Positions 13,479 through 27,800 of a stretch of 64,000 nucleotides of DNA are shown piece after piece. The DNA is from Eleginops maclovinus. Lineage: Eukaryota; Chordata; Actinopteri; Perciformes; Eleginopidae. The notes beneath the pieces were generated by a model. The model ran no database searches and had not been told where the DNA came from. It saw only the letters and a program-made list of their open reading frames with translations. The stretch lies in assembly GCF_036324505.1 (NCBI RefSeq), contig NC_086368.1, forward strand, positions 13,426,921 to 13,490,920. The letters run 5' to 3'. The position numbers and the translations under genes were made by a program. Each line of letters starts with the position of its first letter. Position 1 is the stretch's first letter.

Positions 13479-16400
13479 TCAGAGTAGAGTGTCATCTGTG
13501 CATCCTCCCTCGAGTCCGTAACGAAACTCCTGCAGGTTGGAAACCCCGTAGAAATGGACAAACGCTGCAGCCACGACCAGAACATGAAAGATCTGATGGG
13601 AGTGGAACTAGAAGGAGAGGAAGAAATGTCTATTTAAAAAGTTTCATTTATTATCAATTACCTGTGTTTGAGCAAAGAAAAGAAAGACACCTATTTCGAC
13701 CACAGTTGGGACTGAAGCGTCCCCTTTGTCTGTAGTCAGACATTTCTAGCAGTGCAAAGTAACAAGTACTGTACTTATTTTAAGGAACTTGTTCTTCGCT
13801 TCAGTCAGTCCAATTATTGTACTTTATACTTCTTTTACATGCAAACTATATGATTAACTTATGATATATATTAAAGGCTCCACAGACCCCCACAGGAGTT
13901 TTCAGTTATTAAGCTGATAATATATACTCAGGGATGTACTAGCAGTTTTTGTGAGGTCATGTACTTTTAAAACGATGAAGTTGTAGATTTCACTGCAACA
14001 AAACCAACAGAGCATCTGAGCATCTATTTTAGGACCTTCAAGACATATGTAACACTCTGAAAGGGGCCTGTTTTCATAGTTAGATCTTTTATATTTAAAG
14101 TACACTTAGCTTGTAATACTTTAGTACATTTACCCATGTAGAATATTAATTGTAGGATTTTTCAACTAGAAAGTATTTTACACTGTGGTCTTTTTACTTT
14201 TACTTAAGAAAAGATCTGATTATTTATATAAGGCCATGTGTAAAGATAGCCGATTTCCCCCAAGTTATGGTGAATGAAGCATATTATAATTGTTATTTGT
14301 TGGTAGGAAACTAAAATATCTGTGCAACTTTTAAAGTTCTGTAATGTAATGTAAAATCATCAATTACTAACCCAGATGTCACACTTCCCAGGGAAGTAGC
14401 GTTCAGGGATCCTGGCTGCATACAGGCCTGCACCAGTGATGTACATGGCGCCCATCAGGTAGAACCAGCCCATCTGGCCCACTGTGGTGGCCTTAACAAA
14501 GCCCTCCTCGATTGTGAAGTGCATGGTGGGGACAATGCCGCTTAATCCAAGACCCATAAACACACCTAATAGAAGCATGAAATCCAGTTACCTACAATTA
14601 AAACTCCTAAAAAATGCAAAGCTCTTTAATCAAAATCTACAATATCTTTAAGTGGTAAGCACCTGCTCTTGTAGGTCTGTGGCGAGGTGTAGAGAAGCGG
14701 TCCCACTGGGCCACTATGATGGCGGCAATGCCGAGGACACAAACAATGGTGAGGTAGATAAGTCGAGGCTGAGGGGAACAATAGAAGGAGTAGTACAGCC
14801 AGGGCACAAAGGAGCCCATGATCAGGAGGGCAATGCCCGAGTAGTCAAGCCTGAAGAGAGGGGAGACACAGAGACTCAGCTGATGTTTCTCATTTTTTTA
14901 AACACATGTTTATTTCCTAAAACTCTGCTGTGGAGTTTTTGATTTTACATTTTTAGAGCAATATCAATATGCTCTTTATTTTAAAGAGTTACAAATTTAA
15001 GTTGTAGTACTCCGTGTTCATCGAGGACAGTGCATTGACACAAACAGCTACAAGAAAAGTATGTTTTTAACGATTATACATATTGTATTATGCGTATTAC
15101 TCTAGGACGCCCAATCAGACTTAAAAGACTGCTGATAGAAAACCTTTAAGCTAACTCAGTTAAATTTACAGTTCTTTGAATGTTGATTAATGTCCTTTGT
15201 CCTTCATGTTGATTTTGACTAAATTATGGACCAATTTAAACTCAAATAGTGATGGTGGGTGTGCCCCTTTTGTTGGCAAGACCTGTAGGGTATGAAGAAA
15301 CATACTGTTGTTTTAAAATTAGAAACCTGTTTACTCCAAGAGCAGTGTGTCTAACAGTTAAACACTTCAACAGTTACAAATGAGACCCTTAACAAATGCA
15401 AGGTGAGTGTGAGAAGCCGTGTAAGGAAGAGATCTTACTTGGAGAAGGTGCGGGACACTTTCTCAGAGTGGCAGTAGACGGTATGAAAAAGCCAGGAGAA
15501 GCTGAGGCAGAGCACAGCTCCTAGGAAAAACATCCCGAACACCACTTTCTCTTGCAGAGGGGCCATAAAATACATGTTGGGCCGCAGCATGGTTAACGTG
15601 CCCAGACAAATGAATAAAATCAGCCCTGAGGGAAAAAAGATGCCAGTTTTACTTAAGAGTTGCCAGGAGAAGAGACCACAGATATCCAGGGTAAAGATGT
15701 GTGACTGAAGTAACATTAAGAGTCAGAACGTGTTGCTTAAACCTGTTCAACACTTTTAGTAATGTTACCAACGTGTTTTAATCTTACCTAACAGGTGAGT
15801 CCAGATGTTTCCTGTCTCAGTGTGAATTCTAAAGATACTTCCGAAACACGCCCGGAAGGAGGGCATCGGGGGCCGATGTCCATGCAGGAGGTAATCGTTG
15901 TCCTTTAGCCACTCTGGCAGGACATGGAAAGGGATGACCCTCCAGCGCCCCTCCCAAACCTGAAAGTAAGAAAAAGGTATCACTCAGAGACACATTCATT
16001 TCTCACAATGATTTGAGGATACTGCAGTGACTACAATTTTGCAACATACCATTATTTTAAATGTAGTATATACAAGTAATTCATATCTCACTGAAGCCAG
16101 CATAATTTCTGTATTCATATAACCGGTTAGTCAGATCTTTTTGATAAGTGTTCTGATGATGTGTTTTGCTGGTATTTCATGGACAAATAGGCTGTTGTAA
16201 GCTGACACTAGTCTCCCATGGAGATTTGACTGCATTTTATACCACACACAACATGTGTCTGATGTGGAATAACAACACCTCCCCAAACACACATACAGCA
16301 TGACTCACTACACAGCAGTTATAGCTTAATCCCAGGTTGTTGCTGTTCACCCAGATCTGCAACCGTGTGCCCATTAACCTCTGCTGATCTACATCATATT

Positions 16401-17494
16401 TGTACAGGTGATTTAAAGGCGCAAACAAATAATTATAATATTAAATATATTAAAAATAAGAGCTTAATCAAACATTTCTATTGCACTTAAACAACAATAA
16501 AACATGATCAAAGCAAATAAATACTAAGTAAGAATTTAGAACGAAGTTTTATTTTGAAAAAGTGAAAGCTGGTAAATAAATAGAAACACTAAAAAGTATG
16601 TCGTTTTTGGAAAGCCGCACTTAACATTATTTTTTTTATTTCTTATTTTAATGAGTTTCAGGGGGCCTCAGGTATTCAGGAACATTGTTCTACACCTGGT
16701 TTACAGCTCTGAGATGAACTGGGTGTTGAGTTTCAGCTTCTTTTATTTGGCTGTTAAGATATTAATGCGGGGAGACATATCGTGTAATGTCATGAGTTAT
16801 TAAAATAGACTTATTATGCCACATAGGAAGGTTTACCATCCAACATTTAACAATCACCATCACGTTTTTCAGTTTGAGCTGAATCTATTTTTGAAAGAAT
16901 CCGAGATAACTTATATATTTATACCATAAACACTTGTTGTTAGTTTATTAAGCTTTCAAACAAAAGGTTATAATTGTGCTTTATTGACATCTAAATGATT
17001 TTGTGCTGACATAAAAGGCAAACCATTCCTAAGAGTTAAACGTTAGTATAAACCGTCGACGGGCAGATTGGTTTGATGGAACTTTGATGGATTGGTGCTG
17101 TAACCTGAATCGGTACCAACTGAATATTGTTTATTGCATAAAGACATTATACCTTATGTACAAACTCCTCCATCTTCTCCATGGCATGGTGAGCCTGAAG
17201 TGGTAAGGTCAGGACTTCTCCCACCTCATCATCCTCCTCTTCCTCATCAGCAAGCATTGTGGCTCCCTTTAATAAAATAACAAGAGAACACTGAAGCAAT
17301 TGAGCCATGACAACTTTTCTCTGGGGTACTTTGTGAAATAGCCCTACCTCTGAGTGGACGCCTTTAGATGCTGCAGGCCGCCCCCCTCCCTCCTCCAACA
17401 GTGGCCCGAGCTCCATCAGCTCCACATCTGGGACATTGCAGTCCTCAGAGATCCGACAGTCTGCATCACTTGCAGACCCGTTTCGGCCTGACAT
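13479..17494 (-). CDS. adipor1: adipor1, adiponectin receptor protein 1
   Basis: Seven coding exons on the minus strand (17494-17348, 17266-17153, 15959-15788, 15625-15439, 14850-14663, 14565-14372, 13607-13479) join in frame to encode 376 residues; the human protein has 375. It is a PAQR-family seven-helix membrane protein with a cytosolic N-terminus. It binds adiponectin and signals through AMPK and through an intrinsic zinc-dependent ceramidase activity. All zinc ligands are present: H192 (SWLFHTVYCHSE), D209 (KLDYSG), H338 and H342 (HSHQIFH). The acidic stretch LADEEEEDDE precedes the conserved HHAMEKMEEFVHKVWEGRW segment. The ATG at 17494 is chosen because MSGRNG lines up with the human start. 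The exon extends upstream to an acceptor at 17563, so the first exon is non-coding. AdipoR1 fits better than AdipoR2, and rabif/kdm5b next door support this. Confidence 0.97.
13730..14220. repeat. ACTTTTACT-rich dispersed repeat in adipor1 intron
   Basis: Fragments such as AGTACTGTACTTATTTTAAG and CTTTTTACTTTTACTTAAG resemble a widely dispersed fish repeat built from AAGTAAA/ACTTTTACT words. The same words recur at about 23020-23490 and 42960-43350. The boundaries are approximate and the family is unnamed here. Confidence 0.35.
15960..17152 (-). other. adipor1 intron between the acidic-region exon and the first membrane exon
   Basis: A 1.2-kb AT-rich intron. I see no exon-like frame or repeat of note. 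The smaller intron at 14851-15438 is likewise unremarkable. Confidence 0.75.
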
Positions 17495-19079
17495 AGGGAG
17501 ACTGCCTGATGACCCACTCACAGCCTCTGTATTCTGCTTCAGAAGGTACACTTCAGTTTCCTCCTAAGCAACAACAACCAAAATGACTGGCTATTGTTGA
17601 CATATAAAAGACATAAACAAGAAGAAATATGACTCCAGACTATTATAATAAAAACATGGAACTAAAAAAAGAAAAATAAACACAACTACATCAAAATAAG
17701 CCAACATGATCACAATTATACACAAGCAGAATGAGATGTAAAGGCCAAGCAAGCATATGCAAATACATGGGATTTAAATCCAGTGTTATGCTCTGAATGT
17801 TCACACACGCTGTCATACAACTAATTTTTCTAGATACAGATTGTGTGCTCAAGTTAATTTCAACAGAAAAAAATGGAACAGCTATGTCATAGATAACAAG
17901 TAGATATGCATGTTATATATGTGGTCTATTCATAATAATAATAATAATGAAATATGATCCTTATTCATATTGTACTAAGCTGGAGACAAGGGATTTCAAC
18001 ATCTGTTGTAATTAAGTGAAAAAATAGCATTTTTAGACCGTCTATGGCTATAAATGCTCATCAATAAGAATATAAGGTCATGGAAAGTCCTTAAGTCTAT
18101 GAACCACGAATGCTGTATAGCATAGCAATCACAAATGTTTGCCATTATCTAATCTTATTGCAACTGCAAGATAAGTATAATATCATGGCTTATGTATTGG
18201 GATCAGCCTCAATAAACGGGTTGGTCTTGAAATCATTTATTGGAGCAACACTTAATTACTTTGTATACAGTGAGGTATCTGTGAGCATATTGATGCATAC
18301 AGAACAGCACATACAGTCAGCATAGCCCTACATACAACGGTGAAACGGTATTACGTAGTCATGATGTAGTTTTATGTAAATTGCAAAGTATTATAGTGCA
18401 GCTTGGTGATTTAGTATTACAAGATATTGCAGATCACTAACTTACCTAAACATGTATCTAAATCCTGAAATAAAATGGCTGATATTTAATCTGGGTCGCA
18501 TGTAAAATCCGTGTTACATCGATCAGACAACGGCAGAACAAAGGAGCGGACGAACTTATTCAGATCAATGTCAACAGGAACACATTTCGCTCGACAGTCG
18601 TAGTGGTGACAATACTGTAGCTATAACACAGAAAACTGGCATTTGATACACGGCTGACAACACAAACAAAGCGTTTAGGAGAGCCTGCCAGACGGCTGGT
18701 GATTAGCAGCGTCAGACGGAACATGGAGTACAAAATGTAAACAACCGCAACACACCGACCACTTTACGTGGATCCATTGTAATTATACGGTTGTGAACGC
18801 TTCATAGCAAGGGGAGGTACGACATTTTAATAAATAAAAAAAACCCTGATAGGTGAATAAGGTATCAGATCATGGATCGCTTATACCGTGTTGCTAACGT
18901 TACCTTTAAGCTAGCGCCGAGCGGATGCTAACCAGTCGAGCAGGCGACACTGGTTTGTGAATACTCGTGAACCAGCAGCGAGGTAAAAGTCTTCACGACG
19001 ACACAACGTATAACCAGATCTAGATAGACTACTGTACTAACATCCCTTATTGCAATTGAGTGTAATGGACACAAGTTAC

Positions 19080-19200
19080 CTGACAAGGTAATCTTCAAAC
19101 CAGGAAGGTGAATTATTTATCGATATGCGAAAACACAATCCTTTCCGGAAGTTGAGAGCTCTTCCGTAAACTCAACCGTAGCCCTCTCCGTTTTTTCCAA
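19080..19200 (-). promoter_or_regulatory. Candidate adipor1 first exon and core promoter
   Basis: A good minus-strand donor (GTCAG then GTAACT) ends at 19080. Just upstream in the sense of the gene are two ETS-type cores in opposite orientation, CCGGAAGT at 19145-19152 and CTTCCG at 19161-19166, and there is no TATA box. ETS-site promoters of this kind are common for broadly expressed genes. The link to adipor1 is inferred from position, 1.6 kb upstream of its start codon. Confidence 0.4.
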
Positions 19201-19622
19201 AATAAAAGCCCCGAAGAACAATTAGAAAAAACCCAGAAAAACAAATATGTTCACATACTTTGTTCACCAAAAGCATTCATTTTAGTTGATGCATTTACAA
19301 TATGTTAACACAGAAATAATGTAATGAAATATCTTCTTCAAAATACATCTTCATTATGTAAAATGCATTAAGAAGAATATTATAATCAGCATGCCAGGGA
19401 GGGGGATGCTGCCTGTGCTCTTACATGATTGATAGTCATGCTCTTTTAATTATAATATCTATTATAAGTATTACAAAAAAGTGATAAGCTATGCCAACAT
19501 TCCCCTTTTAGTATAATAATAATTATGAGAGCGTGTATTTTAAACCATAAACCAACCACATTTTTCGTTCTGTAACACCTTCTGGGCCCTGTGGATTAAT
19601 ACATGAATTAATAAAGAAGTCA

Positions 19623-19624
<2 letters not shown>

Positions 19625-19678
<54 letters not shown>
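19625..19678. repeat. (AAT)n microsatellite
   Basis: Eighteen trinucleotide units between adipor1 and inava. Confidence 0.97.
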
Positions 19679-19679
<1 letters not shown>

Positions 19680-21883
19680 TTCAATGTTACCAATTGGTCT
19701 TCTTCTGTTGCCTATCTGTGCTCTTCCCAGGGCGCAGATGCAGGCTCTTGTTTGCAAGCAATAAATAGTTTTTACGAATAAGAGAAAAAGACAGACAATG
19801 TTTTAAAATATTTCTTTGCTTTTAACTTACAGTTTGCCATGGGAATATCTAACTGCTTAATCAATTAAGTATAAAAAATGCTGTTTTTAGCCCTAAAATA
19901 TGCAAATTTCCTTCTTTTCTGTATTATTAAAGTGTGGGTTTTTTTTTTACTGACAATTGTTTTTTACAGATTAGACATTGGCATTAGACTTAGACATTGA
20001 AAAGGGGGAATGAACATTTTATTTTTTATTTTCATTGGCAAAAATTAACTGAGAAAATATTGGACAGATTATTAATGTAAATAATTGCTTGTTTAAGCTC
20101 TAATAAATACTTACAACTCTCTGTTGGCACACATTGCAAGAGCTCAGGATGACTAATAGTCCCTATATGCAGACATTTCATATTGTCATAGAAGAAAAAG
20201 GTTTTTATTAGTAAGTGTCCGGAAAGGCGTGAAAGTGAATACCAGCATGCACAATATCAGGACCCTAAATGGGATGTAGTAGTTACATAATCTTTATTAT
20301 TTACACCTGTGCTTTTCTACTGTGACGTGACAACATTTCTGCTTTGGAAAAAGTAAAATAAGTAAATGATTCTCAACACTATGCAAACATTAGTCTTTAT
20401 TTTCTTCCACAGGGTAAACACTTCACAGATTTATCATCAGCAACAAAACACAGTATTATTAGGTTCACTTAAACTACTTACCTTACCTTACTGATAAATA
20501 ATAAAAAATACAGTAAAAAAGAGGCACACAGGGTTACATGATTGTGTTCAGTTTTTCTATATACACCTCAAAACAGTCTTTACTGCTGCTGTATTTCGCA
20601 AACTCAGGTCCATTTATTTTTTTCTATTTCAAGTCTGACTTTCCATAAGTCGAATGGTGCACGTCACAATAAATAAACACATAAATAGATCACTGTAAGG
20701 GACCCGTCAGTGTGAAGCTGTATTTGCAGAAGGTTGCTCTCATTCAAATATACCATTGAAAGCGTGTTTGATTGTGAGACATGATTGTGAATCACACATT
20801 GTCAGTGGTTACAAAACAGAACTGATAAATATCTGTTTAAGCTAGGGACATTTCAATTCATTTGAACACTTTAATAGCTGCCTAACATCAACACTCTTTT
20901 GTTAAATTTGCTACTTTTTAGCTCATTTGAGTAAGTTAATATTTAGTTTCAACTAATTCATTAAGTCTATAAGTAATTAAAGTTAACTGGCAGATCTACA
21001 GACACAATAAGTAGAAAAACAAGTCCTCTTAAATCCTCTTAAAGTTGGAAAAAAAAAATCATGGCAACATTACACACAAAATGTAGCTAAAAAGGATATG
21101 TTACTGATTTACATTATTTTACAATTCAATGTATTTGTACAGCTAGAAACCGAGCACCCCATTTACCACAAAGCAAAAAGTCAACTTCTCTGTCTGGAAC
21201 ACTTCCTCAATTGAAGTTGGATCCCTGCCCTACAGATTGCCACATCTAATGTAACACTCTGTTGTATAACTAAGTAGGTAAAGAAATGACATGATTAATT
21301 GATGGTAGTTCTTGTGAGATTAACTTCAACAAAGACCTTAATGTTAGTTAAATGTGAAATATTACTTTTTAAAAACATACATTTTCCCCAATCTGGCAGC
21401 AATGTAAAATTGTGTTAGAGCTAGGGTTAGCTGTCAATTTTCATTTCATTATGTCATATCATAGTCAATTCACATATAAAACTAACCCTGTGTTTAAAGA
21501 TGCAGAAACTCTGTGGTTATGTTTGATAAACTTAAATATGACTTTTGAACTATGGCAGGTTCAAACAGCTCTCAGTAACATTTAACAAGCATTAAATTCA
21601 TAAGGAGTGGACAAAAACAATAGGTACACTTTATGGATCCAAATCCAACTGCCAAGCAACCGACTTTACTGTTAGAGGTTATTTTTATAGTCATCTTAGT
21701 AACCATAGTTATTTTTGTATTAGATTGTAGTGTAAGATGCATTTGTTTTTATGCTTTAATGCAAGCAGACAGATAAACAAGAACAAGAACTTCCTAGGTG
21801 CTTAAAAAGTTGATTTTTTCTGAACACTCCACTTTGGTTATTTGGTAATGAATGCAGTCGCGTCTCAGTGTGCGGTCCTTGGT

Positions 21884-24800
21884 TTAAACTTGACTTATAA
21901 AGTGAGAGCCATCATCTACAACCCAGCGAGTCTCATCTCTCTGACGAGCCCTTCTCTGGATAACCTGAGAGACAGCAACAACAGAAAAAGAAACAATATA
22001 AGTACATTTTGGAAACAATGTTCTTTTACAGCATGAGTTCACCCACAGGTATCTGATCAAATGCCTCTTAAGCCAGAATTTATTTTTTGTTCACTTATTG
22101 TAGTGAGTAGGTGAATATGTATTTTTTTCCTGTCATAAAAAAGGTGTTGAAATAATCATAATTTGGTTAATACTTATTATTTCAGTATTTTTAGCCCAAC
22201 ACTTTTAAGTAATCTTGACAGATTTTTGTCTGCTTACCTGCTCATGGTACATCTGGTTTTGGTGTAAGGCGACCTCCCGAGTGGAGATGTTTTTAACTCT
22301 GACGGCTCCCTGTCTGTCAAGAGAGTGGGACCTGGGGGACTTCAGCTGACTGCGGCGGTGCCACGACTTCAGCTGCTCGTTCACTACTTGTTTTGGGAGG
22401 CCATTGGGGCAGTACTGCGGATGCTCCCACTGAGCCGGGGAGGGGGAGAGTCTGATATTAGGAGGTAGAGGCCTCTGTGCTCTCTGGTGGAGCACAGCAG
22501 CGTCTTTATAGTAATATTCGTATCTGTTGGGAGGACAGGGAGCCTGCTGGGTGTAATAGCTCCGTGCCAAGTCCAGTTCAGGTCGGTAGGCTGTTTCTTC
22601 AGTGTAATAGGATTTAGGAAACCCGGGGCTGGACTGATACCGGGGCTTATGGTAAATGCCAGGGCTCGGGAAGCCTTGAGGTCCACAGCTGCTCCCGGGG
22701 CCAGAGTGCGCGTATGCAGACTGATACTGTTTGGGTGAATCACAGAGCATCTCCTGACACGGGGAGCTGTTGTAAGATGAAAACGAGTGTTCCGAGTTGC
22801 TATCCTCAGAGTTGACATGGTTTGCGTAGTTCACAGCAGGAAGAGGGGTGTCCGGTAAGGTTATAGCATATTCTGTCAGTCGCCTCCTTGCACTTCTGGT
22901 GCGACCACGCTCCCTTTCAAAAGGAGACTCAGGGTTGGGTATTCTGTGAAAGGAGAAAGTGCATTAATATGGATACTCAGGAAAAAGGTTTTTTTCATAA
23001 ATGCACATCTCACAGTCACTGTTTAAGCATACAGTAGGTAGTGGTAAGTAGTGGGCATTACACAAGTCGAGTCCTTTTATAAACAAATTGTGCTACTAAG
23101 AAGTAGTTGTTTTGCCGAATACTTTACCAGTACTCAAGTAAATAAGTGACCAAATGTTTCTACTTCTACGTCATAACATTGGGCTACACATTTCTTGCTA
23201 CTTCTTACATCCAGCTAAACTCACACGCACAACAGGGATTGTCCAACTGCAAGAAAGAAAAGCAGCCCGTACAAAAACACACCCAAAAAACGGCGTCCAA
23301 GCTTTGTTATTACCTGTTCGAACAAGCCTAATAGTATAATTGAGGTAATTAATTGCATGTAATGAAGTCACTCAATACTTGAGCAATTTTTTATCAGACA
23401 CTTGTTCACACTATGCTTATATCTATCTGAGTCAATATAATTGTATGGTAACAGTAATTTTACTTAAGTACCATTTCAGTTTAATATACCCAGCACTGAA
23501 TAAAGTTGTGAACAGTACTGTGGATGTGAATGAATGAGGTGGGGCTACCTGAGGGACAGCTGTCTGTGGACTCGCATCTCTGGTGTGGAGGGTGTGCTGT
23601 TTGACTGGCTGCGGCCCAGCTTCAGGTGGGAAGCAAAAACTGCCTCCAGGGGGGGTAACAACTCAGTTTTGGCTGAACTGTTGAACACATAAGAAACATG
23701 TTATATTAAGTTTCTTTGTTTATCAATTTTTTTTCATAATGACATCAAAATTGGAAATCCCAAAGATAATAAAAATAAAGATAATTTAATAATTGAAGTT
23801 GAGTCTTTTAGTATTACAACTGTTTGGCCTCAGCCATGTGGAACAACAGTTATCTATTACCTGGACAAAGAAGAATACAATTATCCTAATATGGAGTTTT
23901 AAAACAGGAATTTACTAGTAGACCATAAAGCCAAGGTTTACTTCCTCTTCGTCAATGTGTCATTTTAAAACCGGATGTATAGAAATGAGTTTCTCTCTTT
24001 GGCTGCTTTTGCACCAAAGCAAAAGCAGATGGCGGTGTTGCTCATATATGAACCAATGTCATTTCCTCTATTATAAAATGAACAAATGAGTTTGCACAAA
24101 ATATAAAATTGCTAGATGAGCTTTTGTCCAGCATTATTAAAAAGAAAAGTGTATTCTTGCTGCTGGATATTGTCATATATGAACGGACACTAACAACAGG
24201 GGAATACGAAGCAGCCTGACCACACCTCGAGTCATGAATCATGGTGCCCTCATAGCCATGGGAGTTAGGTGTTGGGCAAAATGAAACATTCACATTCTGA
24301 TTATTGCGGCTATTGTAACTGCACTTAAAGTTATCATATTTATCCGGAGGATCATCAACATTTTTCTAAATGAACAAATATTTTCATTGCTTAAAATGTA
24401 GTACACATCTTTTTTAGTGAACAATCTTTTTTAAATCGGGTTCACAATCATACATTATAAGATTTCAGTGTACTAATAAATAACGAAACTGTATTTTCAA
24501 CTCCTCGACAAACACTAGAGCTAGAGATTGTGTTATGGCCCATATTCACAAATACTGTATATCGATGCTGGAATGAAATCACCACAACGAATTGTGCTTT
24601 TTTTTACTGGATTAGCACTATAATCCTATATTGAGGTATAACTGATTTCTTTAATTGATGCAGATTTGTTTCACTTTCATCAACTTGGGTTTTTCCCTAG
24701 AGTTTCCAAAGAATCCAACCAGAGTCGCTTCACTCACAAGCTTGCTAATGCTACTAGTAGCCACTAAATCTGCATTTCACACAGTTTACCAAGTAACACA

Positions 24801-27800
24801 AACCACACTTTGTTCTCCCTAGTTCTAAAAAGTTGATGAACAGGAATGGAGACATGATGGATGGTTGGTGTTACCTTGACTTGTTGGAAGAGCGCGACTT
24901 CCTGTTCTTCTGGTAAGGTTGGTCGAGACTAGACTCTGTCCACGGGGAGTGTTGGATGGGAGGTAGGTCACTTGCGGGGCTTGAGCTGAAACTCGGCATA
25001 GACTCCAGGCTTGGATGGGGAGACTGGCTAGGAGTCTGCTGCAGGTTTTGTGGAGCCGCAGATGGAGACATGTAGGAGCCGTTTGTGAAGGACTGTGAGG
25101 ACACAGTGGGAGGCGGGGGAGGATCCGTCTCTCCTGGATCAGGGAGTACTGAAGACAGCTGTGATGACTGACTTGTCACTTCTAGGGGAAAAAAAAACAA
25201 AATACATGATGTATTATACCTGCAGAAACTATTAAGTGTGAATACAACTGATTTCCTCCAAAGATTCTTTCTGTATCCTTTGAAAAATATCTCTTATTAA
25301 TAGGCACCACGAGGACCGCAGTATTTCAGAGAATTGTTTACTGGACTCTGCTCACAATTTAATGTTTTACAGGTAATGGATGTGTGGCAACTTCCAGCCT
25401 TTAAACCATAAAAAAAGTTCGTGTTGCTGTAATTCTCATCGACAGACTTGAAAATTTCAAATATAGAGATTTCCTGTTTTTCTGTTTTATTTCATACTAA
25501 ACTGAACCAGACTGGGGTTTGGACGGACAAAACAAGACACTCAAAAACATCCTCTTGGATTTAAAAAACATTTTTCTGTACTATATTCTAACATTCTGAA
25601 ATAATTGATTAATCTGAAAGATCTAAGATGAATCAATAAGTAAAATAATTGTTTGTTGCAGCACTAGAGGTAAATCTTACCTTCATCTTGCACTACAGAA
25701 TCAGACAGAGAGCTGTCATCAGATGTACCCACATCTGAAAAACAGAAACAAATGCATTGACTCAGATGTATCAAATAATACATTTCTATAAATGTATGAA
25801 GAAGGGCTCTTTAATTCAATCATGATCAATTTACTCATTTTTTGACAGAAAACTATTTTCTTGTCTGGCCAGGCGGCTCTCACCGAGTTGTGCAATATTA
25901 AAAGCAGGAAGTGGTGATGAACGGCCATGCTCTAGACGTAGCTGGAATGCCGTCTCTTGCAGGCGTTTCAGTTTCTTCTCTTCTCTCCTGCACTGCTGTA
26001 AGCGGCTTTTCTTAACAGCCTTACTTGGGTGAACCTCCTCACAGAGCTTGCGCGCCGCCTCATATATCTTCATCTGAAGCGCCAACTCAGCATCAACAAA
26101 GCTCAGTTCTGACTCCTGTAAAATGAGGGAATGAGGAGGGAGAGACAACAAGTGAGACTTTTGAAACATTGTTTTTCCTTGATGTTTATGCATTCTTTTT
26201 AAATTACATTATTTTTTGTACTTGGTTTTCTAAATGCTGCTTTACCTCTGCTCCTCGAGGGAAGCTTTGTTCATCAAACTTGAACGCAGCTCCAATACGT
26301 CTGCGGATCTGCGGAGGCTTCTCTCCTGGCAGCAGCGGGTAGTCATCTGACAGACGACCTGTCAACTCCTAAACCACACAAAAAATATTACAAATCCAAA
26401 TGTCCACAAAGAAACATTTGAATAAAACTAAAACTGGAACGATGACAGATCCTCTGGCTTGGTTAAGTAGTTTATCAATGCTTATAAATCCTTTCAGTTG
26501 AGTTGTACAAATGAAGTATAACTATTAATAAGTGTTTTTAAGGATGCAAACGAATGCTTTTAATCCTTTCAGTTTAGCTGTTTGAATAAAGATAAGCACA
26601 TCTCTTGACAGTCCATTGAACATTGTCTGTGGCAGTTTTGAAATGATGTATCACATTCAGCACTCTTTACATGTTGAGGCACATATTGTTTTGAAGGAAT
26701 ATGTTGCACAATTCAGCATTTGCAGAGATTTCCTTTCACAACACATTCTTTAGGTCTCACTTTCTCACTGTATCAAGTGTATGTGTCCAACTGATCCCAG
26801 AGCATGACAGCGCACCATTACTGATTTCATTAGATAAGAGTCACAGAAACTGTTATTTTGAGTCACTCCTAACCAGCCACTTTTGCAGACAAACAAACAC
26901 GTAAGCCTGTTCTTTTGTCACTAAAAGAAGGGAGAGGCATCATGGCTCCCATTAGTTCACCTGAGCATGTCCCAACAGGAATGCCCAGCCCGAGTGTCAA
27001 CAGGAAAGAATGATCTGTTCTGGGATTTTACCCCACAGCACCGACGCATGTCAGAGAAACTTTCAAAGGAATATATGTTAAAATGACTCGATGTGGCAAT
27101 AGTCTTATTTGGATATTTTCCTGCAGAAGGAGAAAGAAAAGCTGAAATATTGACAATGGAGAGGTTACGTGACCAATAGTTCATGCTGGATTTAAATCCA
27201 AGCTGTCATGGGAATATTGAAATAGCTTAACTTAACCACCAGAAAACCTCTTCAAAGGCTGTGATATATTAAAAACAATCTCACTGTAGCCACATGGCAT
27301 TGTCTGAAAGAAAAGGATGATGTTTGCATTCTGCTCAGTGGTGAGAGCCTAAATAATAATGTCATAAAGGAGGATGGATGAAAAGAGCTTGTGATTCCTC
27401 TCAGTAGACCATGACTGTGACATTTGGAAGCTGAGGCAAACGCATTTAGAAGATGTATCAAATTGTTGGACATCAAAGTTAGTGTTTTTAAACCACTAAA
27501 ATGTTGGCTAAAACAAAAACTACAGACCTTAAAGCATCATAAGTGTGGACACAAAATTTTCGGACCCAATTTTCTAACTTATCCACGCTCATGTCGCTCT
27601 TGCAGGTTACTTTGTTCACCTGCAGTAAAATGCGTCATCAAACATCCTGTACCAAACTACCCCACCTACTTAATCCTTCATAAAAAGGAATGCTTGCCTC
27701 ATTACGTAACACTTGTCTGGAGTTTTACTTTATATTAGGTGTACTAGAAATGTTTTTGAAGATTTTATGTAGCTTAAAAGTATCATGGTTAAGTGAATCA

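Larger units (their letters stand above)
17495..21883. other. adipor1-inava intergenic region
   Basis: The left half is the adipor1 5' side. It contains the untranslated remainder of its second exon (to 17563), candidate donor sites near 18446, 18904 and 19080, and a CpG-containing promoter-like stretch at about 18500-19200. A TAA-type microsatellite is at 19625-19678. The right half should hold the inava 3' UTR, with minus-strand AATAAA hexamers at 20613-20618 and 20397-20402. No other gene is visible. Confidence 0.6.

Noticed and set aside
22384..22818. Second minus-strand frame and a plus-strand frame over the large inava exon
   Set aside because: The inava frame at 22238-22943 matches the family and splices in phase; the others do not.
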